Shown here piece by piece: positions 9,243-17,732 of a stretch of DNA of 64,000 bases. Each line of letters opens with the position of its first letter. Position 1 is the stretch's first letter. The DNA lies in the NCBI GenBank assembly GCA_023269675.1, contig JAHFSX010000009.1:29515-93514 (forward strand), written 5' to 3'. This DNA comes from Verrucomicrobiota bacterium (lineage in GTDB: Bacteria > Verrucomicrobiota > Kiritimatiellia > RFP12 > UBA1067). The notes under the pieces are model-generated. The model was given only the letters and a program-made list of their open reading frames with translations. It ran no database searches and was not told the DNA's origin. The position numbers and the translations under genes were made by a program.

Positions 9243-10952
9243 ATGAAAAGACACGTGTGGACGCTGGTTGCGGTGCTGACTTGTTCTTGGGCGGTTTCCG
9301 CAAGGGGGCAGGCGGTTTCGAATGCGGTGCCGAAGGGCACGGTCACGAAATACACCTTCGAGGGCAGCGCGGTCTTTCCGGGCACGACGCGGGAGTATTC
9401 GGTCTACGTGCCCGCGCAGTATGACGGGACGCGGCCGGCCTGCGTCCATGTGAATCAGGACGGCGTGCAGTTCAATCTCCCGGCGGTGATGGACCGGCTC
9501 ATCGCGGACCGCGAGATGCCGGTGACCGTCGGGGTATTCGTCACGCCCGGCAGGGTGAAGGCGCTCACGACGAACGCGCTGGACCGCTTCAACCGCAGCT
9601 TCGAGTACGACGGGCTCGGCGACGCCTACGCGCGTTTCATCCTCGACGAACTGCTGCCGCACATCGCGAGGGAACAGAAGCTGAATCTCTCGACCAACGG
9701 CAATGACCGCAGCATCGGCGGCTCGAGCAGCGGCGCGATCTGCGCGTTCACGGCGGCGTGGGAGCGGCCCGACGCCTTCAGCCGGGTGCTCAGCGCGGTC
9801 GGCACCTATGTCGGCCTGCGCGGAGGCAACGACTATCCGACGCTGATCCGCAAGACGGAGCCGAAGGCGCTGCGCGTCTTCCTGCAGGACGGCAGCGCGG
9901 ACCTGAACATCTACTGCGGCGACTGGTGGATGGCGAACCAGGAAATGGAGCGGGCGCTGGCCTTCGCGGGGTATGAGGTGAACCATGTCTGGGGCGAGGG
10001 CGGCCACAACGGCAAGCAGATGACGGAAATCAGCGCGGAGGCGATGCGCTGGCTCTGGAAGGACTGGCCCGCGCCGATCCTGAAAGGCCAAGGCTCGCAG
10101 CAGATGAGGGACCTCCTGCTCCCCGGCGAAGATTGGCAGCTGGCGGGCGCGGGGTACGCCTTTGCCGAGGGCCCGGCCGCCAACGCCAAAGGCGAGGTGT
10201 TCTTCAACGACATCCCGAACCGCAAAACGTGGAAGGTCGGACTCGACGGCAGGCTCAGCGTCTTCACTGAAGATTCGAAGAAGGCGAACGGCATGGCCTT
10301 CGGACGGGACGGCAGGCTGTTCGCGGTTTCGGCCGAGTCGGGTCAGGTCGTCGCTTATGATGAGGCCGGCCAGGCCAGCGTCGCCGCCGAAGGCATCGCG
10401 GGCAACGACATCGCGGTGCGGGCCGACGGCAGCTTGTACGTGACCGCTCCCGGCAGCAGCGATCCGGCCTCTAACTGCGTCTGGCTGATCCGCGCGGACG
10501 GACAGAAGACGGTGGTGGACTCGGGGATGAAGTTCCCGAATGGCGTGACGCTCTCGCCCGACCAGTCGCTGCTCTATGTCTGCGACTCGCGCTCGCACTG
10601 GGTATACAGCTATCAGATCCAGCCGGACGGCACGTTGAACTACAAACAGAAATACGATCACCTGCATCAGCCTGACACGGCCGACGAGAGCGGCGCCGAC
10701 GGCATGCGCTGCGACCGCGAGGGCCGGCTCTATGTCGCGACCAAGATGGGCATTCAGGTGTGCGACCAGGCGGGCCGCGTGGCCTGCATCCTCCCGACCC
10801 CGAACGGCCGCGTCGCGAATCTCTGTTTCGGCGGGGCGGATTACGACACGCTCTATGCGGCCTGCGGCGACAAGCTGTTCAAGCGCAAGCTCAAGGCGCG
10901 CGGTCTCGCCCCGTCCGCTGGCCCCGTCAAGCCCGCCACACCGCGGCTTTAG
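9243..10952 (+). CDS. secreted esterase fused to SMP-30/gluconolactonase-type propeller
   Basis: Two-domain exported protein of 569 residues. A signal peptide (MKRHVWTLVAVLTCSWAVSA) is followed by an alpha/beta-hydrolase of the enterochelin-esterase/CE1-like type: GGSSSG near residues 160-164 carries the nucleophile Ser, and a GGHNGK stretch supplies the likely His. From about residue 295 there is a beta-propeller with the SMP-30/gluconolactonase pattern (FAEGPAAN, NDIAVRADGSLYVT, PNGVTLSPDQSLLYV). The ATG at 9243 has AAGGAA nine bases upstream, better than the GTG at 9234. It lies 30 bases after the SEDS gene and may be co-transcribed. A paralogue with an extra N-terminal domain is at 15371-17554. 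A role in removing ester decorations and opening a sugar lactone is inference. Confidence 0.85.
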   Translation: MKRHVWTLVAVLTCSWAVSARGQAVSNAVPKGTVTKYTFEGSAVFPGTTREYSVYVPAQYDGTRPACVHVNQDGVQFNLPAVMDRLIADREMPVTVGVFVTPGRVKALTTNALDRFNRSFEYDGLGDAYARFILDELLPHIAREQKLNLSTNGNDRSIGGSSSGAICAFTAAWERPDAFSRVLSAVGTYVGLRGGNDYPTLIRKTEPKALRVFLQDGSADLNIYCGDWWMANQEMERALAFAGYEVNHVWGEGGHNGKQMTEISAEAMRWLWKDWPAPILKGQGSQQMRDLLLPGEDWQLAGAGYAFAEGPAANAKGEVFFNDIPNRKTWKVGLDGRLSVFTEDSKKANGMAFGRDGRLFAVSAESGQVVAYDEAGQASVAAEGIAGNDIAVRADGSLYVTAPGSSDPASNCVWLIRADGQKTVVDSGMKFPNGVTLSPDQSLLYVCDSRSHWVYSYQIQPDGTLNYKQKYDHLHQPDTADESGADGMRCDREGRLYVATKMGIQVCDQAGRVACILPTPNGRVANLCFGGADYDTLYAACGDKLFKRKLKARGLAPSAGPVKPATPRL

Positions 10953-11216
10953 ACCGGCCTCGCGAGGGTAGTACAAGTCCCCATGTTTCAGCGGGGCGCG
11001 GTGTGGTATTTTTGTCAAGGTAGCGCATGGAATCCGTGCGCACTTCGAGGCGTCATGCGCCGGTGACCGCGTTCGTCAGGCGGTCGCCGCCGGCAGGACG
11101 ACCTGTCATCAGCCACGGATCTCGGTTTCACGTGTGGGCATGGGCCTCAGGACTTGATCGGCACAATGCGCTGTCGCGCCGTAACGGTGCGGCAGCCTCA
11201 GGAAAGGACCGCGACA

Positions 11217-11846
11217 ATGAGCAAACTGCTCTACATTCAGGCATCTCCCCGTATCGGACGCTCGGCATCGATCGCCGTAGCGGAACACTTCATCGCGGCT
11301 TACCGCGCCAAGCACCCCGGCGACACCGTCGAGACGCTCAACCTCTGGGAGACCGAGTTGCCGGAGTTCGACGGCGCGACCATCGACGCCAAATACGCCG
11401 TCATGCACGGGCAAAAGCACACGCCCGAGCAGCTCGAAGCGTGGCGGACGGTCGTGCGCATCGCGGACCACTTCAAGTCGGCCGACAAATACCTGTTTTC
11501 ACTGCCGATGTGGAACTTCGGCATTCCGTACAAGCTCAAGCACTTCATTGACGTGCTGGTGCAGCCCGGTCTGGCCTTTTCTGTCACGCCGGAAGGGGCG
11601 TACCAAGGGTTGGTCACCGGCAAGCCGGCGGTCGCCATTTACGCGCGCGGCGGCGCCTACGCTCCGGGAACCGGCGCTGAAAGCTATGACGCGCAGAGCA
11701 CCTATATGCGGCAGATCCTGGGTTTTATCGGCTTCACGGACATCCGGGAAATCTTCGTGGAGCCGACGCTCGCAGGCCCCACGGCCAACGCCGACGCCGT
11801 GGCCGCAGCGAAGCCGAAGGCCGCGGCCTTGGCGGCCGCCCTCTAA
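11217..11846 (+). CDS. azoR: FMN-dependent NADH:quinone/azo reductase
   Basis: Flavodoxin-fold NAD(P)H dehydrogenase of the AzoR family, 209 residues, reducing quinones or azo compounds through bound FMN in the cytoplasm. The N-terminal phosphate-binding stretch SPRIGRSASIAVAEHF and the FMN-site segment MWNFGIPYKLKHFID are typical, as is YARGGAY. The ATG at 11217 follows AGGAAAGGA and gives the expected N-terminus MSKLLYIQASP; upstream in-frame codons lack such a site. The 264 bases before it hold no recognisable gene. It converges with the dehydrogenase gene ending at 11860. Confidence 0.93.
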   Translation: MSKLLYIQASPRIGRSASIAVAEHFIAAYRAKHPGDTVETLNLWETELPEFDGATIDAKYAVMHGQKHTPEQLEAWRTVVRIADHFKSADKYLFSLPMWNFGIPYKLKHFIDVLVQPGLAFSVTPEGAYQGLVTGKPAVAIYARGGAYAPGTGAESYDAQSTYMRQILGFIGFTDIREIFVEPTLAGPTANADAVAAAKPKAAALAAAL

Positions 11847-11859
11847 AGCCGCGCCGGGG

Positions 11860-12891
11860 CTACGGGCTGAGACGGACCATGGCTTTGACCACGCCGTCGC
11901 GGTACCCCGCGACGGTCTCAAAGGCCGCGGCCGTCTGCTCAAAGTCAAAACGGTGGGTGATCATCGCGCGCGCCTCCGGGCGGTGTTCGAGCAGCGCGAT
12001 GGCCGCCTCGACACAGTCATTCTGCCGCCGCACGTTCTGCAGGCAGAGCTCCTTGCGGCGGAGCAGGTCAACCGCGAAACTCGCGCGGTCGAACTCCGGG
12101 ATGCCGATCAGCATGAGCTTGCCGCCCGGCTTGAGCAGCGTGAGCGCCTGGTCCATCGCCGCCTGCTCACCGCAACACTCGAAGACGAGGTCGACGCCGA
12201 GCGGCTCGCGCTCGGCAAGGTAGGCGTCCGTTTCATCGGGAAGGCCCGCCCAATCCGCACCGAGACGCGACGCGCACGCGCGGCGATACGCCAGAGGCTC
12301 GGAAACCGCAACGCGTTCGGCGCCTGCGTCCCGCGCGGCCAGCAGCACGCTGAGGCCGACCGGCCCGCAGCCCTGGATGAGGATACGGCTGCCGGCTGAC
12401 AGCCCCGCCAGCTTGACCGCGTAGCAGCCGATCGAGAGCGGCTCGACCAGTGCGGCGTCCTCGTCGCTGAACCCCGCGGGCACGGCGAAGCAGGAGGTCT
12501 CGGGCATGACGATCCGCTCGCAGAGGCAGCCGGCGGATTGACCGGGGCAGCCCAAGAACGTGTGTTTGCGGCAGGTGTGGAACCGGCCCGCCTGACACTG
12601 GTCGCAGGCAAAACACGGCATGGCCGGATCGACGGCCACACGGTCACCCGGCTTGACACGCGTCACGGCGCGCCCCGTCGCCAGCACCTTGCCGCCGAAC
12701 TCGTGACCCACGACAAACGGATAACGCACCATCTGGCTTCCGATGCGTCCCCTCGTGTAATAGTGGATGTCGGAGCCGCACATGCCCACCGCGCCCACGC
12801 GGAGCAGCACCTCGTGATCACCCGGGTGCGTGGGCTCCGGTAGATCTCGCATCGCCACGATGCGGACACCTTCCAAAACAGCAGCACGCAT
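11860..12891 (-). CDS. zinc-dependent medium-chain alcohol/polyol dehydrogenase
   Basis: MDR-superfamily NAD(P)-dependent dehydrogenase of 343 residues, closest in pattern to sorbitol/idonate/threonine dehydrogenases. Catalytic zinc ligands are in GMCGSD and GHEFGG. The structural zinc site has the four cysteines of CFACDQCQAGRFHTC. The Rossmann motif is QGCGPVGLSVL. The start at 12891 has GGAGGG seven bases upstream; an in-frame ATG further up (12951) has no such site. It lies on the minus strand after the alginate-lyase-like gene and may share its transcript. In the sugar locus a role in oxidising a sugar alcohol or acid is plausible, but the substrate cannot be read from sequence. Confidence 0.9.
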   Translation of the reverse strand: MRAAVLEGVRIVAMRDLPEPTHPGDHEVLLRVGAVGMCGSDIHYYTRGRIGSQMVRYPFVVGHEFGGKVLATGRAVTRVKPGDRVAVDPAMPCFACDQCQAGRFHTCRKHTFLGCPGQSAGCLCERIVMPETSCFAVPAGFSDEDAALVEPLSIGCYAVKLAGLSAGSRILIQGCGPVGLSVLLAARDAGAERVAVSEPLAYRRACASRLGADWAGLPDETDAYLAEREPLGVDLVFECCGEQAAMDQALTLLKPGGKLMLIGIPEFDRASFAVDLLRRKELCLQNVRRQNDCVEAAIALLEHRPEARAMITHRFDFEQTAAAFETVAGYRDGVVKAMVRLSP

Positions 12892-12953
12892 TGATAAGCC
12901 CTCCATCGCTTTTTTGAACAGAGTATGTGGTTTATGTGCGGTTATCTGCACGG

Positions 12954-13028
12954 GTAGGGACGGTTCCCCGAACCGTCCGCCGGTGCCGGGCCTGCCGACC
13001 TACGGACGCCTCGGGGAGGCGTCCCCAC
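12954..13028. repeat. double-hairpin repeat, family A copy 1
   Basis: Compound palindrome of 75 bases. The outer arms GTAGGGACG and CGTCCCCAC enclose two perfect 9-bp hairpins with 3-base loops: GGACGGTTC/GAACCGTCC (12958-12978) and GGACGCCTC/GAGGCGTCC (13004-13024). It could form a cruciform with two heads. Further copies are at 24361-24436 and, rearranged, at 38818-38890. It sits in the minus-strand gap between the alginate-lyase-like and dehydrogenase genes. Confidence 0.9.
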
Positions 13029-13059
13029 CTGAATGTTCGCGGGTAAAGTCCGCCTTTTT

Positions 13060-14244
13060 TTACTTGGATTCAAGGCCGGTTGATCCCGCTGGCGCTTCCG
13101 GCAGCCGCGAGAAGAGCAGGGTGCCGAAGCCGGGGTGGTCCGAGTAGGGGGCGGAGCCTTCAGGGCGGAGCTTGTCAGCGGCCTGCCGGGTGAAAGGCGC
13201 GGGAAGGCCGCGGCGGCTCTGATAGTGGTTCCAGACCATCTCGAAGACCGGGCGCAGCGTGCCGCGCCCGTCGGCCGAAATCTGCTTGTGGCGGTACTTG
13301 CCGGTCGTGTCGACGCACGCCTCGAACGGCACGTCTTGTCCGAGGTTGTAGCGGGCGGTGTACTCGAAGCCCCTGAGCAGGCGGTTGTCCGATTCCCCAT
13401 AGAGATCCACGCCCTGGTTCCAGGCGATCTCGCATGTCTCGGCCAGCAGGGCGAGGCCGAGCTGGGTGTGCTGCTGGTCGCGCCCGCTCTCCTGGGCCTG
13501 CCCCGCCGCATTGATGACATAATGGGTGAGACGTCCGTTGCCTTTGCCGGTGCGGAAGTAACGCGCCGCCCGCTCGAAGAGTTCGCCGTCATCGCAGAAG
13601 ACCCCGATCGCCATCATCGTCTTCATGCAGGCGGCGTCCCAGTTGCCGTTGGCGAACGTGGCGAAATCCATGATCGGCGGGTAGACGGCCTCCTTCAGCA
13701 TGCGCGCGCACCGTGCGGCCTCGGCGGGCTTCCAGGCTGGGTATGTGTGGCGCATCAGCTCGGCGGCGTTGACGAATTTGAAACCGTTCAGCCCCGCGCT
13801 GAGCTGCACGTCGCGGCCGTCCATCTTCTTGAGCGTGCCCGACCAGGCGTCGAGGATCTCGACCGCCTTTCTCGCGTGGGCCTCGTTGCCGGTGACGCAC
13901 CACATGAGGGCGTTCTGGTAGGCGGCGTTGCCGTCCTGCATCATCTGGCCGTTGCCTGACGAGTTCACGGAGCTGCGGGTCACCACTTCAAGCGGCCCGT
14001 TCAGCTTCCAGTCGGGGCGGGAGCAGCGGTCGTCGCGCAGCTTCTCGAAGCCGCTCTTCCAAGGCTCCTGGCCGGCGGCCACCCGCTGCCGCATGCGCTC
14101 GAGGTCCGCCCGCGTGTGCAGCAGGCCCGGATGCGCGAACACGCGGGACGCCGCCGCATTCGTGGCCTGCGCCAGAACGGGCGCAGGGCTCACGATCAGC
14201 ACGAGGAAGATGGCTAGCCATCCGTTTAACCCTAAGAAGTGCAT
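13060..14244 (-). CDS. alginate-lyase-like secreted protein (PL5-type fold)
   Basis: Exported protein of 394 residues with a signal peptide (a hydrophobic run ending in VLAQA). The body matches the Alginate_lyase domain pattern: an alpha/alpha-barrel family with HPGLLHTRADLERM near the N-terminus, NGNWDAACM in the middle and a later HTQLGLALL stretch. Family members cleave uronic-acid polysaccharides by beta-elimination or bind them. The real substrate is not visible here. Transcribed leftward, divergent from the DUF6807 gene, with a 178-base shared upstream region that contains inverted repeats. Start: the ATG at 14244 gives a complete signal peptide. Confidence 0.8.
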   Translation of the reverse strand: MHFLGLNGWLAIFLVLIVSPAPVLAQATNAAASRVFAHPGLLHTRADLERMRQRVAAGQEPWKSGFEKLRDDRCSRPDWKLNGPLEVVTRSSVNSSGNGQMMQDGNAAYQNALMWCVTGNEAHARKAVEILDAWSGTLKKMDGRDVQLSAGLNGFKFVNAAELMRHTYPAWKPAEAARCARMLKEAVYPPIMDFATFANGNWDAACMKTMMAIGVFCDDGELFERAARYFRTGKGNGRLTHYVINAAGQAQESGRDQQHTQLGLALLAETCEIAWNQGVDLYGESDNRLLRGFEYTARYNLGQDVPFEACVDTTGKYRHKQISADGRGTLRPVFEMVWNHYQSRRGLPAPFTRQAADKLRPEGSAPYSDHPGFGTLLFSRLPEAPAGSTGLESK

Positions 14245-14293
14245 AGTCGGCGATAAAATAACATGTCCGGCAGATCGCCGGCAAACTCATACG

Positions 14294-14363
14294 AACACAG
14301 TTTCCCACCTTGCCGCGGAAAAGGGACCGCGTTGCTCTTTGGAAACGGTGTTTGCGGGCAAAC
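14294..14363. promoter_or_regulatory. inverted repeats in divergent promoter region
   Basis: Between two divergent genes. AACACAGTTTCC (14294-14305) is matched in inverted orientation by GGAAACGGTGTT (14341-14352) with one mismatch. An adjoining palindrome GTTTGCGGGCAAAC (14350-14363) has perfect 6-base arms. The position fits an operator controlling both the alginate-lyase-like and DUF6807 genes. The function is inference. Confidence 0.4.
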
Positions 14364-14422
14364 CACGCTTCCGTTACACTGGGACCGTAATATGTGAACA
14401 AGGACCATTCGGAGGTGGGGCG

Positions 14423-15352
14423 ATGAGACTACTTGGCTTCATGCTCGCCAGCTTGGCGGTCGCGACTTTTGCGGAAGAGGGTGTCACGGTCAAAGAAACG
14501 GGAGACACCGTGCGGGTGGAGATCGACGGGACGTTGTTCACGGAGTATCACTATCAGAAGGTGGCGCGGCCTTTTCTCTATCCGATCATCGGGCCGACAG
14601 GTTCTCCGATGACGCGCGACTGGCCGATGCAGAAGTCCACCAACGAGCCGACCGACCACGTGCATCATAAGGGGCTCTGGTTCGCGCATGGCGACATCAA
14701 CGGCATCGACTTCTGGTCGGAACAGAAGCAGTACGGCAAAACGGTGCATGCGAAGTTTCTGCAGCTCGCCTCGGGGAGCAAGGAGGGCGTGATCCGTTCG
14801 CTCAACAACTGGATCGGGCCGACCGGCACCGTCGTCTGCACGGATGAGCGCACGATCCGATTCCACGCCGATAAAGAGGTCCGCATGATCGACTACGAGA
14901 TCACGCTGATCGCGTCGCACGGCGCGCTGAAATTGGGCGACACGAAGGAGGGCACGATGGCCATCCGCCTGCCCGCGACCATGAGCGCCAGCGGAACGAA
15001 CGGACACGGGCACATCGTCACCAGCGAAGGTGCGCGCGACGGGGCCGCGTGGGGCAGACGCGCGAAGTGGGTGGACTGTTCGGGCCCGGTGAAAGGCCAA
15101 GTCGTGGGGGTCGCGATTTTTGATCATCCGCAGAATCCGCGGCATCCGACCTGGTGGCACGTGCGCACCTACGGGCTCTTTGCCGCGAACCCGCTCGGCG
15201 TGCATCACTTCGAGAAAAAGCCCGCCGGTGCCGGCGATATGCAGCTCGCGGCAGGCGAGCGCGTCACGTTCCGCTACCGTTTCGTGTTTCACGCGGGCGA
15301 CGAAAAAGCGGCCGGAATCGCAGCGCGTTATCAGAGCTATCTCGAACAATAA
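14423..15352 (+). CDS. DUF6807 (PmoA-like) family protein, exported
   Basis: The 309-residue product has a signal peptide (MRLLGFMLASLAVATFAEE) and a beta-rich body of the DUF6807 family, once labelled methane oxygenase PmoA but unrelated to true particulate methane monooxygenase. The conserved His-rich segment DHVHHKGLWFAHGDING and the late HPTWWHVRTYGLFAANP stretch identify the family. Such genes are common beside carbohydrate enzymes in PVC bacteria; the activity is unknown. The ATG at 14423 follows GGAGGTGGGG, much better than upstream in-frame codons. It is 18 bases from the next gene and probably co-transcribed with it. Confidence 0.82.
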   Translation: MRLLGFMLASLAVATFAEEGVTVKETGDTVRVEIDGTLFTEYHYQKVARPFLYPIIGPTGSPMTRDWPMQKSTNEPTDHVHHKGLWFAHGDINGIDFWSEQKQYGKTVHAKFLQLASGSKEGVIRSLNNWIGPTGTVVCTDERTIRFHADKEVRMIDYEITLIASHGALKLGDTKEGTMAIRLPATMSASGTNGHGHIVTSEGARDGAAWGRRAKWVDCSGPVKGQVVGVAIFDHPQNPRHPTWWHVRTYGLFAANPLGVHHFEKKPAGAGDMQLAAGERVTFRYRFVFHAGDEKAAGIAARYQSYLEQ

Positions 15353-15370
15353 AAAAGGATATCGAACGAC

Positions 15371-17554
15371 ATGACCCCGCATTCTGTATCAGCACGCCGC
15401 CGGGCGGGCGCTTGGGCCGGCAGACTGGCGATTATTCTCGTCGCAGCGGGCGTGCGCGCCCAAGACTGGGGTGGACCTTTCACGCTCGTGCCGGTGAGCG
15501 CGCCGGAGATGGCGCTGGAGGCTGTCGCGCCGGGCACGGCCGAGGGAACGGTCGTCTCGATCAATAGCCCGACAGGCGCGGACAACCAGATCTGGGTCGT
15601 GACGCGCAAGGAGAGCGCCTACGCCCTTGCCCCGGCCTCAGCCCCGGGGCTCTCGCTGGCGGCGAGAGGCGGAGGGACAAACAACGGCACGCCCGTTCTT
15701 CTTGAGGCCGACACCGGAAAGCCTTGGCAGCGCTGGACCATCAAAGCCAACATCAACGGCTCTTTCAGTCTCTTGTCCATGCATGCGCCGGCCAAGGGCT
15801 TGGACGACTTCGGCGGCGGCAGCAAGCCCGGTGACCGGCAGGACCTGTGGGACTGCCATGCGGGCGACGAGCACCTGCAGTGGATGCTCAAGCCTCTGGC
15901 GGGCGCCAAGCGGCCGCCGGAAATCGAGGCGCGTCCTCCCGTCGATCCGACCTCCATCCCGGCCGGTACGGTCAAGGAGTTCACTTTCACCGGCAGCCTC
16001 ATCTTCCCCGGCACACGGCGTGCCGGCTCCGTGTTCATCCCCGCCCAGCTTGACCCCGCCAAGGCCGCCTGCGTCTACGTGCGTCAGGATGGCTACAACC
16101 GTTCGGAAAAGGGCTTCCTCGAAGCCCTGATCGCCACGGGCGACATGCCTGTCACCGTGGGCGTCTTCGTACGCCCCGGCGAGCTCCCCGCGCCGAAGCC
16201 CGGAACACTGGGCCGACGCAACCGCTGCTTCGAGTATGACGCCGTCAATGACAACTACGTCCGCTTCCTCGTCGAGGAGTTGTTGCCGTTCGTCGCGAAG
16301 GAATTCAACCTCACCCTCTCCACAAACGGCAACGACCGCTGCATCGCGGGCGGCAGCAGCGGCGGCATCGCGGCGTTCAACGCGGCCTGGCAGCGGCCCG
16401 ACGCCTTCTCGCGCGTCTACGCCAACAGCGGCAGCTTCGTGGCGTTCCGCGGCGGACACGAGTTTCCGACCATGGTCCGCAAGACCGACCCCAAGCCGAT
16501 CCGCGCCTACCTCACGACCGGAATGCGCGACATGGTGAACTGCGCGGGCGACTGGTATCTGCTGGATCAGGAGATGGACAAGGCCCTGCAGTTCTCGGGC
16601 TATGACTATTTCTTCCGCGCCATCGATGGCGGTCACGTGGCGGGCTGGAACGATTATTTCCCGGAGGCCATGCGCTTCATCTGGAAGGGCTGGCCTGCGC
16701 CCGTCAAGGCCGGGGCGGGCGCGCCGCGCCTGCGCGACGTGCTTCTGCCGGACGAGGCCTGGACGCTCGCGGCCGAAGGGTTCACCGACACGCGGGGTGC
16801 GGCCTGCAACGCCACGGGCGAGGTCTTCTTCGTCGACGCCGGCGCCGACAAGGTGTTCCGCCTCGGCCTCGACGGCAAGGTTTCTGTCTTTCTGGAGCAG
16901 AGCGGCCGCGCCAGCGCTGTGGCCGTCGGCGCGAAAGGCGAGGTCTACACCGTGTCGGAGTTGACGGGCAAGATCGAGTGCGCCGGTGCGGCCGGCGCCC
17001 GCCGCGTGATCGCCGAGGGCGTCCCCGGCCGCCACCTCCTCGCGCGTCCCGACGGCTCGCTCTACGTTTCTGGAAACCGCCTCTGGCTGGTGCGCGACGG
17101 CAAGGCCACCGTGGTTGACGACGGTCTGAAGCGTGCCACCGGGCTGGCCTGCCGCCCCGACCAATGGCTGCTGTCGGTCGCAGACGGCGACTCGAAATGG
17201 GCTTACAGCTATCAGATCAACGACGATGGCTCGCTCGCCAACAAAGAGCGCTTCTTCTGGCTCCACGTGCAGGACGGGGACGATGACGCCGGGGCCGAGT
17301 CGGTCTGCTACGCGCAAGAGGGGCAGCTGCTGGTCGCGACCCGGTCCGGTATTCAGGTCTGCGCGGACGATGGCCCGACGCAGGTCATCCTGCCGATGCC
17401 GGACCGCAGCCGCGTGCTCAGCGTCTGCCTCGGCGGCGCGAACCGCGACACGCTTTTCGCCTTCTGCGGAAACAGAATCTGGCGGCGGACCGTCAAACTC
17501 CATGCCGCGGGTGCGTTCTCGCCGCGGACCGCGGTCCGCAATACGGCGCTGTGA
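15371..17554 (+). CDS. three-domain secreted protein: ricin-type lectin, esterase, SMP-30 propeller
   Basis: Exported protein of 727 residues. After a signal peptide comes a beta-trefoil of about residues 35-180 with QxW-type repeats (DNQIWVV, WQRWTIK, HLQWMLK), like CBM13/ricin-B lectins. Then follows an alpha/beta-hydrolase esterase with GGSSGG (nucleophile near Ser330) and an IDGGHVAGW His region. Last is an SMP-30/gluconolactonase-type propeller from about residue 455. The esterase and propeller parts are paralogous to the protein at 9243-10952 and share TLSTNGNDRCIAGGSS-like wording. AAAAAGGA lies upstream of the ATG. Likely an extracellular or periplasmic enzyme tethered to glycan; substrate unknown. 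Confidence 0.85.
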   Translation: MTPHSVSARRRAGAWAGRLAIILVAAGVRAQDWGGPFTLVPVSAPEMALEAVAPGTAEGTVVSINSPTGADNQIWVVTRKESAYALAPASAPGLSLAARGGGTNNGTPVLLEADTGKPWQRWTIKANINGSFSLLSMHAPAKGLDDFGGGSKPGDRQDLWDCHAGDEHLQWMLKPLAGAKRPPEIEARPPVDPTSIPAGTVKEFTFTGSLIFPGTRRAGSVFIPAQLDPAKAACVYVRQDGYNRSEKGFLEALIATGDMPVTVGVFVRPGELPAPKPGTLGRRNRCFEYDAVNDNYVRFLVEELLPFVAKEFNLTLSTNGNDRCIAGGSSGGIAAFNAAWQRPDAFSRVYANSGSFVAFRGGHEFPTMVRKTDPKPIRAYLTTGMRDMVNCAGDWYLLDQEMDKALQFSGYDYFFRAIDGGHVAGWNDYFPEAMRFIWKGWPAPVKAGAGAPRLRDVLLPDEAWTLAAEGFTDTRGAACNATGEVFFVDAGADKVFRLGLDGKVSVFLEQSGRASAVAVGAKGEVYTVSELTGKIECAGAAGARRVIAEGVPGRHLLARPDGSLYVSGNRLWLVRDGKATVVDDGLKRATGLACRPDQWLLSVADGDSKWAYSYQINDDGSLANKERFFWLHVQDGDDDAGAESVCYAQEGQLLVATRSGIQVCADDGPTQVILPMPDRSRVLSVCLGGANRDTLFAFCGNRIWRRTVKLHAAGAFSPRTAVRNTAL

Positions 17555-17732
17555 GAATGCCGACACGACATCAGAACATGCGAGAGACCCCCGGCAATCC
17601 TTCCAGACTGTCGAAGGCGTGCGTTACGCCCGCGCGAAGAGCGTCAAAGATAAGGCCGCTTGTGGGGCAGAAGTCCGGGTAGTCTGTTTAACCCCGTTGT
17701 CGTGGAGCATCGATTGTGGAGAGGAGCCTGCC

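Noticed and set aside
10953..11216. Small gene in the longest gap before azoR
   Set aside because: Open frames here lack ribosome sites and family features; no RNA gene structure was recognised.
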